Assembly (NCBI GenBank): GCA_014898415.1 | Contig: RCTD01000001.1 | Span: 558,001 to 622,000 of the forward strand | DNA from: Stromatinia cepivora | Taxonomy: Eukaryota; Ascomycota; Leotiomycetes; Helotiales; Sclerotiniaceae | Length of the DNA: 64,000 nucleotides | Reading direction: 5' to 3' | In this document: positions 1-11,986 of the stretch, one piece after another | How the letters are laid out: each line of letters opens with the position of its first letter | Numbering within the stretch: the stretch's first letter is position 1 | Program-made: the position numbers and the translations under genes | The notes under the pieces: generated by a model | Told to the model about the DNA's origin: nothing | The model's database searches: none | What the model saw: the letters and a program-made list of their open reading frames with translations, nothing else

Positions 1-1764
1 TCGGTGACTGAGAACAGATCGTAAATCTGTACCTCTCCGCATTGTTACGACGCAGGTACGTGATCTGTGCTTCGATAGAACCAATAATGATGTACGCGCG
101 GATATTCTCTTATTCATTCGTATTGGCAGAAAATGGCCCCTTTCGCTATTTCCAAGTCGGTTGATGGACGAATAAGAGATGGTAGAAGGTGTGTTTTCAT
201 AAGGGTTGTTCGTTGTTCCTGGCTAAGGAATTAGAACCTGCTTTTTGCTCTTTTTCATGCATCCGAATTATCCAATCTAATCTTGTGAAACTCACACACC
301 TGAAGAACGGATACTCGGAAAAGATCTGGACAAAGGAGATGGGGAATGTCCGTGTGGAATAGGATAAAACGATAAAGGGAATTGATGCCGAGAAATGGAT
401 GAAAATTTGATTGTTTGTTTCATGGTGGTTCTGATTTGATAAAAGCACCGGCATGGGCATGGTTGAAAAAAACGTTTATTCAGGAACCCACTTTAGATTG
501 AAAGAATTCGGCGGTGAAGATAGATTAATTAGCTTCAATTGCTGGCTAATACCCTCTCCTCTCAAGATGATAGGCTATTTCTATTGTGTAAGCACTGTTT
601 AAGTGAACTATGAAGGAATTTAGTGAACGCAAAAATGCTCACAGGCACTAAACATAGCCTCAAATCTCCTATCGCTATGGTGGATAACTTTGATGGTACC
701 TGCGCCTCTATCGAGACCGTGCAGTTCCTACTGTACGCACTGTATTATTGTAGAAAATCGAAAATCCTATGATTGTGGGTGATTATGATGCATGCAGAAA
801 TCCGGATCATCGGTTTGATTAGATTTGTTTTGAAATTTGAATGTGTTAGGTATCGGGGTCAGAAAACGAAGCATTACGACATTCGACTATCATACCTGCT
901 CATGAATACACCTAATAACCTTATTGTGTAAATTTCTCCAAATATAATGGTAATGTCTTTCTTCTCCCCCCGTGTTCATTATTAGGTCAATCCACAACCG
1001 CATTGAGCTATCTAATCGTAGAACTATTCTACTCAGGTACAAAGTGGATGGCTAATTCCGCGTCTAAAATCATCCAACCTTTGGTACTCCGTAGATTTGT
1101 ATCCTACCTACCTGGTAGAATCATATGACAATCGAATGAGAAGTTTTAGTACAAGACGGAATGGTTTAGGCCAAGAAAGGAAGCCAAACTTTGCACATAC
1201 ATAATCTCGTAGTCCCTACATTCCATGAGAGCAAACCTGGAAATTCTCATACGCGACAACTTTCATGGTTGTTTCACCACTGCGCGCTTCTTCTCAATGT
1301 CCCAATGATCTCTTCATCTCAGGATTCATTTTTCTGCCTGCCGTTTTCTAAATCTACAGTAATAAATGTCTGTCGACTGTGGATCAAACAAGGATTAGAG
1401 ATCAATCAAACAAGCAAGCATTTCATTAATGTAGGGGTTTTCCATCAACCATCCGAATTTGCTTCGAAAGTGCGAAAGGCCGAAAGAGGGACAATCACTC
1501 GTTACCTAATCTATATGCTTCCAAAAAGAGTGTTGTTTGATCCAAAGCACTGAGCAAACCCAGAACAAGCCAACATTGTGCGAATCCATCCATTCGCGCG
1601 GTAGACGGAAAAAAAGGTGGACGGAGTACATATTTATTATTTAGGATTTGTGATACAGTTTGAAGGTACCTAAAGGCTGTGCATACGCTGCATACGAGGC
1701 AATTTGGCAGAACCCTGGATTATCGGGCTCCCGAAAGAGGTCGTCGGCGGATAACAGGGGGAAG
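1..1764. other. Intergenic region upstream of the RhoGAP gene
   Basis: I see no convincing gene here. The reading frames at 197-460 (-) and 1191-1553 (+) are short, have no recognisable domain and are of ordinary length for random sequence. The last few hundred bases probably hold the promoter and 5' leader of the RhoGAP gene. The RhoGAP frame stays open for about 35 codons upstream of its first ATG but contains no other ATG. Confidence 0.5.
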
Positions 1765-4259
1765 ATGGCGAAAAAATCTGGCCTACAGCCGCTGATGCTG
1801 GATCCCAATACAAGAAGAACTAGAGGAAATGGTACAGAACTTAACATTGAACAAAGTCCAAGATCTCCTTTGAGTGCAAAGTCCCCGAAATCACCGAGGT
1901 CTCCCTTCAAATTCAATACAAAGAAATCACAATTACTACATCAGGCTCAGGCTCAAGCTCAAGAACAACAGCAGCAGCAGCAACAAGAAGAACAAGAACA
2001 AGAAAAATCTCAAAGAGAGGAAACTTCTTCTATGCAAGAAGGCGGCCCGCAGATATCCGGAAAAGATATACCAGTTACCAGTGGAAGTGGAAGTGGAAGT
2101 GGAAAGGGAATACCGACATCACAAACTCTTCCTTCTCTTTCCTCAATTCAATCTTCAAGAGCTTCAGATAAGGTCGGCGTAAAAGAAAGACCTTCTCGTA
2201 CTGGATTCTTTTCAAATTATAAAGCATCAAAAAGTGCAAGTAAACTTCAATCATCATCATTATCGGCATCAGATATATCACGCCAAGTGAATGTTGTCGA
2301 GGACAATAATATGTCTAGAGACACAGACCGCCCTGCGATGAGCGTAGAGGTTTCATCACAGGACACTAAAAGAAGTGGTACGACCCATTTTGTTTCGTCC
2401 CTTCCTCTTCAGACAATAATGCCGTTGAATAATTTATCCATATTGAGTGATTCACACAAACTAATTCATTCCAAAATAGAATCAGGTCCTACTAGATCAT
2501 TAGTTAGCAAACCGGTCGGGGTTTCGTCAAGATCTGACGCCTCGCTGGCATCATCAACGAACGAATCCCCACAACAGAATTCTGATTCAAATTCCATCAA
2601 TAATCGAAAGAATAAATCAAAGCAATTCAGTCTCCTCGGTAGAACCAGATCATTACGAGATGATCAAAGCCCCGCCGAGCCTTCTCCGCCAAAAAATAAT
2701 TATTTGGATCCCGACTCATCCACACATCAATACACAAGTTCCTCAAGTTCTATAAAGACTACGACGCCGGCCGCTCGAGGCGACGACGATATGAATTTTA
2801 GGGAGATGTCGACTCCAACCAATATTCGACAACGATCGCAAGATCGCCAACATAGTCGCTCTCGAGATAACCGTGGGAAGGAATCCACGAGGGAACATAC
2901 AAAGGATAGTGGCAGAAATCAATCATCCTTCTCCTCAACATTTAAAGAGGCTGGCGGACATGCATTCTTCAATAATATTAGATCACAAGCAACAAAGGGA
3001 GCTGGGGCGATACATAAGAATTTGTTTGGAAAGGGAGGACGAATTGGCAGCTTTGCACAGAAGGAACCTTTGATCGATGATGAGCATTACGTTCTAAAAG
3101 TTATCAACAAACCTCTTGTCGAACAAACACGACTCACCAGGATATCAAAGAGACTGGAGGACTCAAGGGATAAAACGGAGTTTTGGATGCCATCCTTCCC
3201 ATGGAGAGCAATTGATTATTTGAACTACAAAGGGAGTGATGTGGAGGGACTTTATAGAGTACCTGGAAGTGGACCGCAGGTTAAAAAATGGCAGAGGAGA
3301 TTTGATGAAGGTTTACAAACCTTTTCCTTGGATACTTTTGAGAATATACTGACATACCACCAGAAATGGATATCGATCTCTTCGAATGTGATGACCTGTA
3401 CGATATAAATATCATCGGCTCAATGCTTAAAGCATGGCTTCGCGAACTCCCCGACGAACTTCTTCCCAGAGCTGCACAAGATCGAATTGCCAGAGAGTGT
3501 GCGGGTTCTCAGCAGGTTCCTCAACAACTTATCGACGAATTATCTAACCTTTCACCATTCAATTATTACCTTCTCTTCGCCATCACTTGCCATTTATCTC
3601 TTCTACTCGCCCACTCCGAAAAGAATAAGATGGACTTTAGGAATCTGTGTATATGTTTTCAACCTTGCATGAAGATGGACGCATTTTGTTTCAAATTTCT
3701 TGTTTGCGACTGGAGAGATTGCTGGAAGGGTTGTAAGACAGAAGCGGTATATATCGAACAGGAGTATATGCTCTTTGACCAGATGCCACCAGGAAGTGCT
3801 GGGGGACACAGCAGCACCGCTGTTGAGAGTCATGATGAGAGGAATGTTAGCAGCTCGGACAGCAGCAAGCCATCGAGTGTCAGCCTCGAGCATCAGGGTC
3901 AAAAGCATAGCAATGAGAAGGGTCGAAAAACCAGTGGGGAGAAGAACCAACGCCGAAGTCCGGAGGTCGAGAAGAATCAACGCAGAAGCCCGGAGATCGA
4001 GAAGAATCAACGCAGAGGCCCGGAGATCGAGAAGAATCAACGCAGAAGCCCGGAGATCGAGAAGAATCAACGCAGAAGCCCGGACAGTGAGAGAAGCCAA
4101 AGGGAGAATCACAGGGAGGGTACCATGAGTCAAAGTAATAGTATGAACAGTATTGATACTGTCAGCACCACTTTGACTGTCGTGCAAGCAACTAAGCCCC
4201 GGAATGGTGATCTCAGGCCATTGAGTCCTATCAAGCCACTCTCTCCCATCGGGTTCTGA
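1765..4259 (+). CDS. Rho GTPase-activating protein (RhoGAP domain), Sac7/Bag7-like
   Basis: Predicted 813-residue protein from two exons, 1765-3310 and 3364-4259; the 53-nt intron falls inside the GAP domain and keeps frame. A long Ser/Gln-rich disordered N-terminus (with poly-Gln near residue 70 and a GSGSGSG run) precedes a RhoGAP domain at about residues 440-660. The domain shows GLYRVPGSG, with the arginine finger, and KMDFRNLCICFQP, both typical of the family. RhoGAPs stimulate GTP hydrolysis by Rho-type GTPases in cell-wall and actin signalling; fungal Sac7/Bag7 act on Rho1. After the domain come five 10-residue EKNQRRSPEI repeats and a low-complexity tail. The start is the first ATG in the frame. 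The family is secure; the Sac7/Bag7 assignment is inferred from domain sequence and layout. Confidence 0.9.
3939..4088 (+). repeat. Five tandem copies of a 30-bp coding repeat
   Basis: Five contiguous 30-bp units encode EKNQRRSPEV, EKNQRRSPEI, EKNQRRGPEI, EKNQRRSPEI and EKNQRRSPDS in the tail of the RhoGAP protein. The middle units are nearly identical at DNA level, which suggests recent slippage expansion. Because the unit is a multiple of three, copy-number change keeps the frame. Confidence 0.95.
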
Positions 4260-5336
4260 GTTTCTTCTGCTTAAAATCACAACAGCAAATAATACAACAC
4301 ATAGGCTTTCAGAAGTCACATCAAAATATCGGATATCATTACGATTCCACCTCTACATATTGAGCACTACAGTTCTCGTAGAAAATGGTACGGACGAAGA
4401 TACCGACGATATTGCATTTTCCTCGGTCGATATTTCATTGCTTACGGACTTTGGGAAATGGAATGGACTGAACGCATTCGACGAATTTCCTTTAGTACAG
4501 TCACGCACAAACACCGACGAGATCTATATCTACACCCTTCTTGACGTTCGTTTTGTTCGTTCACGCGACACAAGTTTTTCCTTTCCATTTTAATGGTTTT
4601 ACAAAATTTTCATGCTTGTTTTGTTGAATACCCTCCAGCGCAGCATGTTTGAATCTTGACAGCACAGCATATCAGCACAGAAGGCGGGTTTAATAGGGAT
4701 GGGGCCTGGCATTTGGAAATGGATAGTGGCACATGGAGCGGATTGTTATTTGAATTTTTTATTTTTTTTTGAGGAATTATAAGCATGGGGCGTGATGGAG
4801 ACGGATGGTTGGGGGCTATGGATGATTTGTTAAGAAGCTTAGAGATGAGGTCCCACTCATCGCTTCATGCGGATTGAGGCATATTAGCTATTAGGCATAA
4901 GGGAGATGGGGCGAGGAAGGACCTGTTTGTACGATAGTCAGAGTATGTTACGCTTGGAGCCTAGGAGGCCAGGGACCACAAATTAGGGTCAGAGGGAGCA
5001 TTGAAAGATACTGAGAACAACATTGGAGATCATATCGACTGGCAATATCTAATCATCGGTTTGCCATTCATATCTTCTCATGAGCATTGAATTGAAATCA
5101 AATGCTATGTACTATTATGACTTTCGGATTTCTACTTGGTTGTTACTGTGATTTAATGTGATCCAATGTAACGCGCAACACTTTTCCCTTTCCATATGCA
5201 ATGATTGTCCTCAGAACGCCGGTGATAACCCATGCCAACGCCATACAATGAAGTCCACCATCATTCCATCTTCTATCATATCATCCACTTTCCATTGTCC
5301 TTCCCATCATCAAGTCAATATTTCCACCTGGACCAC
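4260..5336. other. Intergenic region between convergent RhoGAP and RRS1 genes
   Basis: This region lies between two 3' ends. It should contain both 3' untranslated regions and terminators. The frame at 4360-4593 has no ATG start and no recognisable product. I see no gene here. Confidence 0.5.
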
Positions 5337-6030
5337 TCAATCCCTCTTTCCTCCATGATTCTTCCTATCATTCCTTTCATTCTTCCTCTGCATTCTCTCA
5401 TTCCTCCTAACCTTCTCCTTTCTCTCTCGTCTTCCATCGTTCTGTCTCTCAGTTCCTTCCTTTCTCTCGCGCTCCTGCTTCTCATTCACCTCCACAATCC
5501 AATCATCTTCTCCCTTCTTATTAATTCCCTTATATCCCCATTTAGGAACCCATTCACCAGTAGATTCATCATATACAAGCTTCTTTTTGGCTTCAGCAGT
5601 CTTCGGTTTAATGCCTTTCTTAGCGGCGAATTTTTGCCAGGTGGTTTGGGCAACTGGTGGAGGAAGAGGCTAGAGAAGTGTTAGTTAACTTCATCAAATA
5701 CATATAAATGAGATTGCAATGTGGGAAATGCAAATGCAAGAAAAAATCGCATACCTTTTCTCTAGGCAACTTGGTAGCAATCCCAGGTAAACTCAATAAA
5801 ACTCCACTGGGCGTCGATGCAACGGGACAAGTGCTCAATAACTGGTTCAAAAGTGCTTGCGCGCCATCTCGCGCAGTAGCAGCGAGATCTGCTTCGAGGT
5901 TTTCGGAGGTAGTGAGCAGGAGCGGGTTTGGGTCTTCGGCGAGGAGGAGACCGAGGTCAAAGGTGTATGGAGTGGGTTTATTGACTATGACGGGGAGTTT
6001 GGACGGTTTTTGGGGAGCGTCTTCGGACAT
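5337..6030 (-). CDS. RRS1: Ribosome biogenesis regulatory protein RRS1
   Basis: Predicted 202 residues, two exons on the minus strand (6030-5755 and 5669-5337) joined across an 85-nt intron in phase 0. Rrs1 is an essential nucleolar protein that works with Rpf2 to bring the 5S RNP (5S rRNA, uL18, uL5) into pre-60S ribosomes. The N-terminal half shows the family pattern: VNKPTPYTFDLGLLLAEDPNP, then LLLSLPGIATKLPREK before the intron. Exon 2 continues PLPPPVAQTTWQKFAAKKGI and WVPKWGYKG and ends in a strongly basic Arg/Lys-rich tail. The length matches the family (about 200 residues). It is divergent from the mitoribosomal S29 gene, with about 240 bp between start codons. Confidence 0.93.
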
Positions 6031-6270
6031 TTTGGATATGAGGTTGTTGAATTAATTGGATGGGTGAAGATTGGAATTGATTTTGATGGAGGAGAATTGA
6101 GATTTAGATAGAGGAAATAAATTTTGGAATGCTGCTTTTGCGGGACATCCCTGGGCGGCCGCAATTTAGCGCGGGATGGAATGATCCTAGTCGAGAAAGA
6201 TTTCTGGAGCGAGAGGGACGACACGTCGAGTGGAATTGGAATTTCAAAACTCAGCGAACAAGCCGTAGAT

Positions 6271-7747
6271 ATGGCATCCTCGGGATGTTGGAAATGTCTC
6301 TCCAGACCGAATACTTCGCAATTGATCCAAGCTAACCATGCTACTTTGCGACTTCCGGTTACGGTTGCAGCTACCGCGGGATTTTCAACAAGTGCTGTGG
6401 CGTATAAGAATCCACTGGGAGTTAAACCAAAAGGGCCGGGAGCTTTTTCGCAGAACCAAGCGAGGGGTGGGAAGACGTTGAAGATTAAGAAGAAGCCGCC
6501 GCCTGTTAGGACGGGGAAACCTCCCGCGGAGGGAGAGAGAAAGGCGTTGAGGAAGAGGATCGTGCTCAGTAATACGAATGCGTTGGAGGTAGAGCTAGAG
6601 GATTTGGGGCTAGAAAATGTTGGAAGTGAGAGTTTGGTGGCAAAGGTGGTCGGATTAAGTGGGAGTACGGTGGATAGTTTGAGGGCGAGTGAAGCATTTA
6701 AGGTTACACAGGGGTGGAATTTATTTAGGAGGCCTGCGTTATTGGTTAGAGAGGAGAGCTTGATGTGTGCGAAGCTTTTGGAGGGGGCGGAGGCGGAGAA
6801 GAAGACAGAGAGGTTGGTGGTTGATGGGGGGAGGGTATCAGGGAAGAGTCTGATGCTTTTACATGCTATGGCTTCAGCTTTTATCAAGGGCTGGATCGTC
6901 TTACACATCGCTGACAGTATGTCATTATTTGTTTTCTCCAGACTGAATTATGCTAATAAGATTTACAGCCCAAGAACTTGTCAACGCTTGCACCGAATAT
7001 TCTCCCACACCAGATACAACACCAACTCTCTTTTCTCAAAACACATACACTGCAGCGTGGCTAGAACGTATTGGCAAAGCCAACGAAGCAATCCTTGATA
7101 GGCTCCAACTATCTCAAGAGCATAACCTTCCTATTCCTGTCCAGGAAAACATATCACTACTACGACTTTGCGAACTTGGAGCTCGCGAACCCGATTACTC
7201 CTGGCCAATCTTCCAAGCATTCTGGAAAGAAATTACAGCTGCAGGCCGACCTCCAGTCCTCATGTCTTTGGATGGACTTCAATGGATCATGCAGAACAGT
7301 CTTTACCGAAACGCGGATTTTGAATTGATTCATGCCCATGATTTGGCTGTTATCAACCATTTCGTGCAATATCTTTCTGGCGAGAAATCCCTACCAAATG
7401 GAGGGGCTGTACTTGCAGCCACATCACGTAGTCACGCACCAGTATCCCGATCCACGGATCTAGCTATCATGCAACAAATAAACCGACAATCAGAAGAAGA
7501 AGTCACAGAGCGCGATCCCTTTGAGAAGAAATACGACGAGCGAGCAGATAAAGCATTACAGAACATGCAAGTCATGTGGTTAAATGGATTAAGCAAGAAA
7601 GAATCGAGAAGTATCATGGAATACTGGGCGAAGAGTGGTGTCTTGAGACAGAGGGTTGATGAGAAGATGGTCACGGAAAAATGGGCCTTGGCTGGAAATG
7701 GAATCGTGGGAGAACTAGAGCGTGGTGCTTTGAAGATGAGAATATAG
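6271..7747 (+). CDS. RSM23: Mitochondrial small-subunit ribosomal protein S29 (DAP3/Rsm23 family)
   Basis: Predicted 474 residues from exons 6271-6916 and 6969-7747. It is a P-loop GTP-binding subunit of the mitochondrial small ribosomal subunit. The chosen ATG gives a plausible targeting peptide (MASSGCWKCLSRP... FSTSAVAYKN). An in-frame ATG at 6181 would add 30 acidic residues before it and is less likely. The body contains the Walker A-like GGRVSGKS, then MDG-type sequence around SLDGLQWIMQNS and LAVINHFVQYLSGEK, as in DAP3/MRPS29. The intron boundary in ADT/QELVNACTEYSP preserves frame. A basic Lys-rich segment follows the presequence. Family identity is strong; the exact start is moderately sure. 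Confidence 0.88.
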
Positions 7748-7956
7748 ATTTTTACAGGATGAATCGAAATTACCTGCGCTCATGTGTATTGTTGAGAGAC
7801 TTGTGTGAATAGTTACTTGAGGGATCATTGTTGGTACCTAACCTAGTTACAGTTGAATTGTGTGGTTTTTGCTCTAGGGGTGTATTTGAATGCTTATCTG
7901 TATTTCTAGACCTGAAGTTGATTTTGGAATTCTTCTATATCTTCAGTAGATCTAGC

Positions 7957-8232
7957 CTAGGCTCGCTCCGACATTAGGGCAACTAGTTCGCGATGAAGCG
8001 AAGGGGCTTTGGTTTTGAGGTATATCCAGAGATCTGGGTATTCGATGTGAAGCAAGCAGTATAATAGCTTTTTCAGATTTAAACTGGAAGTATCGTTATT
8101 TGATGTTGTGAACCCAGATATTTTGTCGTTTGGTTGTGTTTGGGATGGGGTTTTTGGGGTTGTGGATATGTGAACCCAGTCGCCGCTAAGGATGGTGGGT
8201 GGGATGGATTCGTGAAGGCTACAACCTTTCAT
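7957..8232 (-). CDS. Unrecognised 91-residue open frame
   Basis: A 91-codon frame that starts with ATG and ends ...HRELVALMSERA. I do not recognise the protein. The C-terminal half (LLYCLLHIEYPDLWIYLKTK) looks like a compact helical segment, unlike the random translations nearby. It lies downstream of the degraded CE15 gene on the same strand and could be the last exon of a lost gene. An in-frame stop sits about 18 codons upstream, so no long N-terminal extension exists without splicing. Confidence 0.2.
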   Translation of the reverse strand: MKGCSLHESIPPTILSGDWVHISTTPKTPSQTQPNDKISGFTTSNNDTSSLNLKKLLYCLLHIEYPDLWIYLKTKAPSLHRELVALMSERA

Positions 8233-8561
8233 TGCGTTGATTGAGGTTACTGTTTTTAGTTTGTCATTAGAAACCTGCTCTGCCTATGACAATTTGAATA
8301 TATGGAATGGTATCTCGATTGAGAAGGAGTTGTTGAGGGGTAGGTTGGTTGTTTGTATGCTTAGCGAAAATTCCGGGAGGTTTGCAAATTGTAATAGCCA
8401 CTTTGGAATAGTGATGGGATTTTCCTTATAATCTCTCCATTCTTACTACTGACTACATGTATAAAGAATATCATCTGTACAGTATTTACAAGCATTCCTT
8501 GATTCGCATATTTCTTCCTACCATGCCCAGACTTTAGTCCAATACACTACTACAAGAATTC

Positions 8562-10040
8562 TCACAAGCACTGCGAATAATAGGCATTCGAAGCGGTACC
8601 TTAATTTATGTCAGCTTGTCTTTCCTATGATTAGGAAATGAAGAATACTTACAAGTTGTTCCACTCACACAACATGTCGCTCCCGTGTATCCAATACCAC
8701 CACATTGCGCCCAATGGGCCTGACAATTAGCCGTAGAAATCGGAGCATCAATCGTAGTCATCATAGCCACACTAGAAGTTGTTATGGGCGCAGAAACAGC
8801 CGTAGTACTAGCACTACTCGTAACCGGTTGTCCCGACCCCTCACTCAAAACCGGCACGCTCGCCTTCCAAGGAATCCACTGATTCTCATTAAACGCAAAA
8901 TTGCCCGTACTACGAAAAATCCCCGTATTCCCCGTCCCATTCTTCAAAAATCGAGCCACAAACGCATCTAAATGACTCTGTTGCGAACTCGGGAATACAC
9001 AATGACTATGGCCGCCCACTTGCGAAAAACCAAAATTCGCGGATGCGCCAACGGCTTGGTATATATATTTCGCCGCGGTCATGGCACCATATGATGAAAG
9101 AGGCCCTAGCCACACATAATCTGTATTTTCTATTGCGAGCAAAGGACGCGGTGAGACGAGCGCTGCTAATTCGTGGTGATCGAAGGTGAGGGTGGGGATG
9201 CGGTTTGTCCAGGTATTAAAAGAGGTGCGGAACCAGACATTTTCGCCTACGATTTCAGAGGCCGTTTGTGTACTGCTTCCTATGCTGTCTGAAATGCGCT
9301 AACTGGCGTCCCCCCCGGAACCAGATTCTTGCGGGATGGTAAGCGCGATGCGTGGACAGAAGGCGCCGGCTATCAGGACTCCTTTGCCGTTGCGTGAACA
9401 GCCTGTTACGCCTACGCTTGCGGGATTGATTTTAGCGTTGGGGGTTTGTTCTAGTGCGTCGAGGATGCGGTCGACGCCCCAGGCCCAGGCTATTATTGCG
9501 CCTGCTGAATGCATGGAGCCGTAGAGATTGTAAAAGAGACCTTTACCGCGACTTGATTGATCATTTTGCTGTGCAATTTGATCATTATTATAATTAATGA
9601 TAGCGACGCCCGCAGGAGCGGGTATACTACCACCTCCATAAGCGATGATAGCTGGATAGGGAGCTGTACCGGTTGAAGGATAAGTAATGGATACAGTAAA
9701 CGAGATTGACTTTCCGGCTTCGGAACAAGTTACAGAGAGGGTGTTGCCGGAGAAAGAGGAAGTTACGGATGAGGGTTTTGGGGGGAGAATCCCCAGTTCG
9801 AGGTTTTGGAAGAGCAGACTGAGTTCTTTTTTACGGCAGGCCCATTGTTCGGTGGTGGTAATGCGTTGGCCGGCGAGGTTTGTGAAGGGGTCTGGAAGGT
9901 AGGATATTGAGAGGGTGGGGATGGGGGAGGGGAGGGGAGGATGCCGCAAGTGGCTTGTCGGGGGAGTGCGGCGGGTGTTGCGGTTTGGAGGAGAGATGTT
10001 GTGAGAAGGAGGATGAGCTTGAGGGGAATGTTGAGAGCAT
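8562..10040 (-). pseudogene. Degraded 4-O-methyl-glucuronoyl methylesterase (CE15) with C-terminal CBM1
   Basis: CE15 esterases are secreted enzymes that cut the ester bond between lignin and glucuronoxylan. The frame carries the nucleophile motif GCSRNGKG, the acid motif IPQESGSGG, the histidine motif TFDHHELAALVSPRPL and IENTDYVWLGPLSSYG. A Ser/Thr linker leads to a CBM1 (HWAQCGGIGYTGATCC ... YYSQCL) completed across a 53-nt intron (8600-8652). The gene is broken. An in-frame TAG at 9299-9301 replaces the Trp of the usual ACWRISD block. At the 5' end, ATG 10040 opens the wrong frame: the signal-peptide-like segment (LNIPLKLILLLTTSLLQ) is in a second frame and the mature N-terminus (LPDPFTNLAGQRITTTEQW) in a third, the latter switch falling at a C/T-rich tract. 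Assembly error is possible for the slips but less likely for the stop. Confidence 0.82.
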
Positions 10041-11986
10041 CTTGGATATTGAGGGAAGTCTTGAAGTTCTCTAGATATCTAGGTAATTCCGATGACGGAA
10101 TTGGAGGACATCATCATCCTTTTTAACCTCACGTTGTGCGGGAAGGGGAAAGCCAGGCGTTTATCTCCCATTTAACTTCATGCATATTGATATAGACTTT
10201 ATACGTCTCGTATTGTGAAAGAGGTAGATCGAGATACGTGCGTCCCGATAGCACGCTGCGAGGGGAAATGGGAATTGGAACTGATCAGATTACATTGTAG
10301 AGGCTTCAAGTAGTAAAACTAGTAGGTTTAGACAATGGTTTGGGTTGTGCACAAATAGGGTACAAAAAGACTAATGGAAAAACGATTGATTCCTGTCAAG
10401 GAGAAGGGAACAGAGCCCTCTCTTATATCTAACTACGAAGAGTCATGTGACCATATGACTACGAACTAGCTACGCATTAGGCCTTGATATCCCAACTTTC
10501 TCACAGTATATGCTAGAAAGGAAAATATGAGGTAATATCTAATCCAGCTCCATGTATATCAACTTAGACCCTATATATGCAGCATATCACGGGTTATGAA
10601 ATAAATACTACAAAGTGACCTCCTTATATGCCAAGACACAACGAACTGAGGTGATTATAGTAGCGTCCCGTCTCACTCAAACAAGACCAATTATTATCTT
10701 GATCCATAAATATAGGCCGGTTTGGGATCAATAGTGCCGTTCGCGAAGTCTCGAATGTATAGAATGGATGTGATTTATTCTTGGGTTGATAATTTGTTCG
10801 CGTCAGACAACCTGTTTCAAGGACAAGAGGAAAGATGATATATTAAGCTCGAAGATCTAGTGAGGCCTTCTATCCATCTCATCTTCTTCAGACCCACGCC
10901 CAAGGCGCACGCACACAAGTACAAATTCCTAAGCGGCACCTAGCGAAGCGAACAGAACTGGGACTTCAGATTCTTTAATCTCTTCGAGTATAATAGAAGT
11001 TATTTCAATTCTTATCCTGCCTGGTGGACCCCTCTCGCGGTAATTTAAGCTGAGTATGCATGAGTAGTAGCTATTTCCCCGAGCATAACCGCGATCAACA
11101 ATTGATAGAAGCCAAGAACTTCCAGGTCAAAAAACCACTATTGTGATGGACGAGACATGAAAATGCACATCTGTGATGAATATTGACTAAAATAGGGCAT
11201 AAGGCTCAGTTACAACTCCATATTGCTGACACTATAATTTATAGCGTGGTGGTGAACTAGCGGTAATTGACAATACCACTGGTAGTGTAGTACCAATATC
11301 ATGACTTGATGAAACAATCCAAACCAGACAGACATCAAGTTAGGAAAGAACATCAAATCATAGCATACTATCCAAGCTATGCCATGCATCTTGTACAAAT
11401 CTTGGCGTTACTCTGCATACTGTCGTATGTAATATAGGCTGAATGAATGTGCCGGATTATCCGTGTTATAGAGGATTGTTTATTGTGATCATGTGTCGAC
11501 TGTGTGTTGCAGTTGTATGGTACAAATTTAGCCATGCAGTAGGCTTAAGGTTATCCCAACTGTTCAACAGGATTATCAACCCGCCAAGCCGCTTACGGCA
11601 TCGTTCAATAGTGATACAGAAGCTTTAACGGATGGTGCGTTTTGTGTGTGCTGCGCCGTAACAAAAACTTTAACAGGCAAAGGTAAAACTGTAAAGCACT
11701 AGCAATATTTGAGGACAATTGAGATGTGTTGTCAAAGTATCAACCAGCCTCTTCAAATGACAACCACCACCAAGGGTAGACAAAATTGGCGAACATTATA
11801 TGGAATACCGGACAACCAGGGCATGCGGATTGAAATGGTCTGAGCCAAGAAGATAGCAATACACGAAGGTTATAGCAAACAATATTCAATTACACAGCCA
11901 ATGCTGCAATTCATCAAATTGGGGAGTCATGATGCTTGGAAGAATATTTTTATTCTTTAGACTGCACTAGCTAAAGTATGTAACAT
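10041..11986. other. Gene-poor AT-rich region
   Basis: Roughly 1.9 kb with frequent stops in all frames. The two small frames (11210-11398 minus, 11443-11628 plus) have no recognisable motif. I find no gene, tRNA or clear repeat here. The left end should contain the promoter of the ancestral CE15 gene. Confidence 0.5.

Noticed and set aside
1660..1764. Extension of the RhoGAP protein upstream of its first ATG
   Set aside because: The frame is open but has only a TTG at its start, and the residues do not look conserved.
3603..4319. A 238-codon minus-strand frame opposite the RhoGAP gene
   Set aside because: It is the shadow of the repeat-containing RhoGAP exon; the sense frame has a clear domain.
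5985..6908. A 307-codon minus-strand frame overlapping RRS1 and MRPS29
   Set aside because: The plus strand carries a recognisable mitoribosomal protein; the minus frame is antisense and lacks motifs.
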